Source of the DNA: Plasmodium malariae
Lineage: Eukaryota > Apicomplexa > Aconoidasida > Haemosporida > Plasmodiidae
DNA: 64,000 nucleotides
Direction: 5' to 3'
NCBI RefSeq assembly: GCF_900090045.1
Contig: NC_041783.1
Coordinates: forward strand, 2,110,001 to 2,174,000
Part shown: piece after piece, positions 63,575 through 64,000 of the stretch
Layout of the letters: each line of letters begins with the position of its first letter
Numbering within the stretch: position 1 is the first letter of the stretch
Position numbers and translations under genes: made by a program
The notes under the pieces: model-generated
Databases searched by the model: none
Seen by the model: the letters and a program-made list of their open reading frames with translations, nothing else
Told to the model about the DNA's origin: nothing

Positions 63575-64000
63575 GTACGTATCGTCTTCAAAAAATTGGC
63601 AAAATTAAAGGAAAAAACTTGACAGAAAAGCACACAAAAAAAAAAAAAAAAAAAAAAAAAAGAATTGCGCAAAAGGAGCTTGCACAGCTGTAGTAACTTT
63701 ATTAAACAAAATCTGAGAGTGAATTAAGCTATTTTTTTACTATTGTATATTGTTCATTTCACATTTCATGTAATGACGTATAATGGGCTATGCGTCCATT
63801 TTCTTCTTCTATCCATATGCGCATATGAAGGATATATATTTTTTTCTTTTGAACGAAATACCACACATCTAGTAAACTTTTCTGCCCGCACTATTTATCC
63901 GGTTTAGTTGTGTTCCCCATGTGACACATTGAAGTTTATATATATTAGTACATATGTACGTGTTTATGTATATGTATGTATGTTTTTATTTTTCTTCTCT
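63575..64000 (+). other. intron of the ABC transporter (start)
   Basis: From the GTACGT donor at 63575 to the right edge I find no segment encoding a Walker B motif. The sequence is AT-rich with an A run at 63638-63661. The next exon therefore lies outside the window, or the intron is at least 426 bp, long for this genome. Confidence 0.65.

Overview
This is eukaryotic nuclear DNA from a malaria parasite (Plasmodium). Three things point there: very AT-rich spacers full of poly-A/T, (TA)n and short tandem arrays; proteins with Asn/Lys/Asp-rich inserts and homopolymer runs; and short exons with GTAAGT-type donors and T-rich-AG acceptors. One protein carries an apicoplast-type leader. Base composition and repeat content look closer to a malariae/ovale-type species than to P. 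falciparum or P. vivax, but I cannot settle the species. From memory, the order SUMO-E1 subunit, Rab6, gamma-COP, kinase, dynamin, ABC half-transporter matches one block on P. falciparum chromosome 11, so this looks like a conserved core-chromosome interval, not a subtelomere.

Layout. 1-305 is a 14/28-bp repeat array. Ribosomal protein eL41 (-) occupies 1422-2167. A very large low-complexity protein (+) spans 5317-11077 and is split by a one-base phase change at a 21-A run. Then come the SUMO-activating subunit AOS1 (+, 13237-14325) and a TFIIF beta-like factor (+, 16712-17692). A long minus-strand run follows: Tic20-like apicoplast translocon protein (18867-20478, 4 exons), Rab6 (22724-24335, 4 exons), a 736-residue protein of unknown function (26588-30239, 6 exons), a doubtful bL33-like small gene with an in-frame TGA (30932-31547), coatomer gamma (32773-35934), a 2,219-residue Ser/Thr kinase (40107-46766), a CRIPT homologue (51599-52648, 4 exons) and dynamin-like DYN1 (53958-56915, 3 exons). 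The window closes with the 5' part of an ABC half-transporter (+, 61178 onward) that runs off the right edge.

The genes are ordinary housekeeping functions. Rab6, coatomer gamma and a dynamin all serve membrane traffic. The Tic20-like protein and probably the ABC transporter serve organelles of endosymbiotic origin. eL41, TFIIF beta and AOS1 serve translation, transcription and SUMO modification. I built the multi-exon models by hand by matching splice sites, reading phase and protein family; eL41, Tic20-like and CRIPT are so finely split that no single long open frame reveals them. I saw no CRISPR, insertion sequence, tRNA, rRNA or virus-like element, and nothing I would call a new biological system. 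The points most worth checking are the A21 phase break, the in-frame TGA in the bL33-like model, a 59-bp duplicated hairpin unit, and the altered ABC signature motif.
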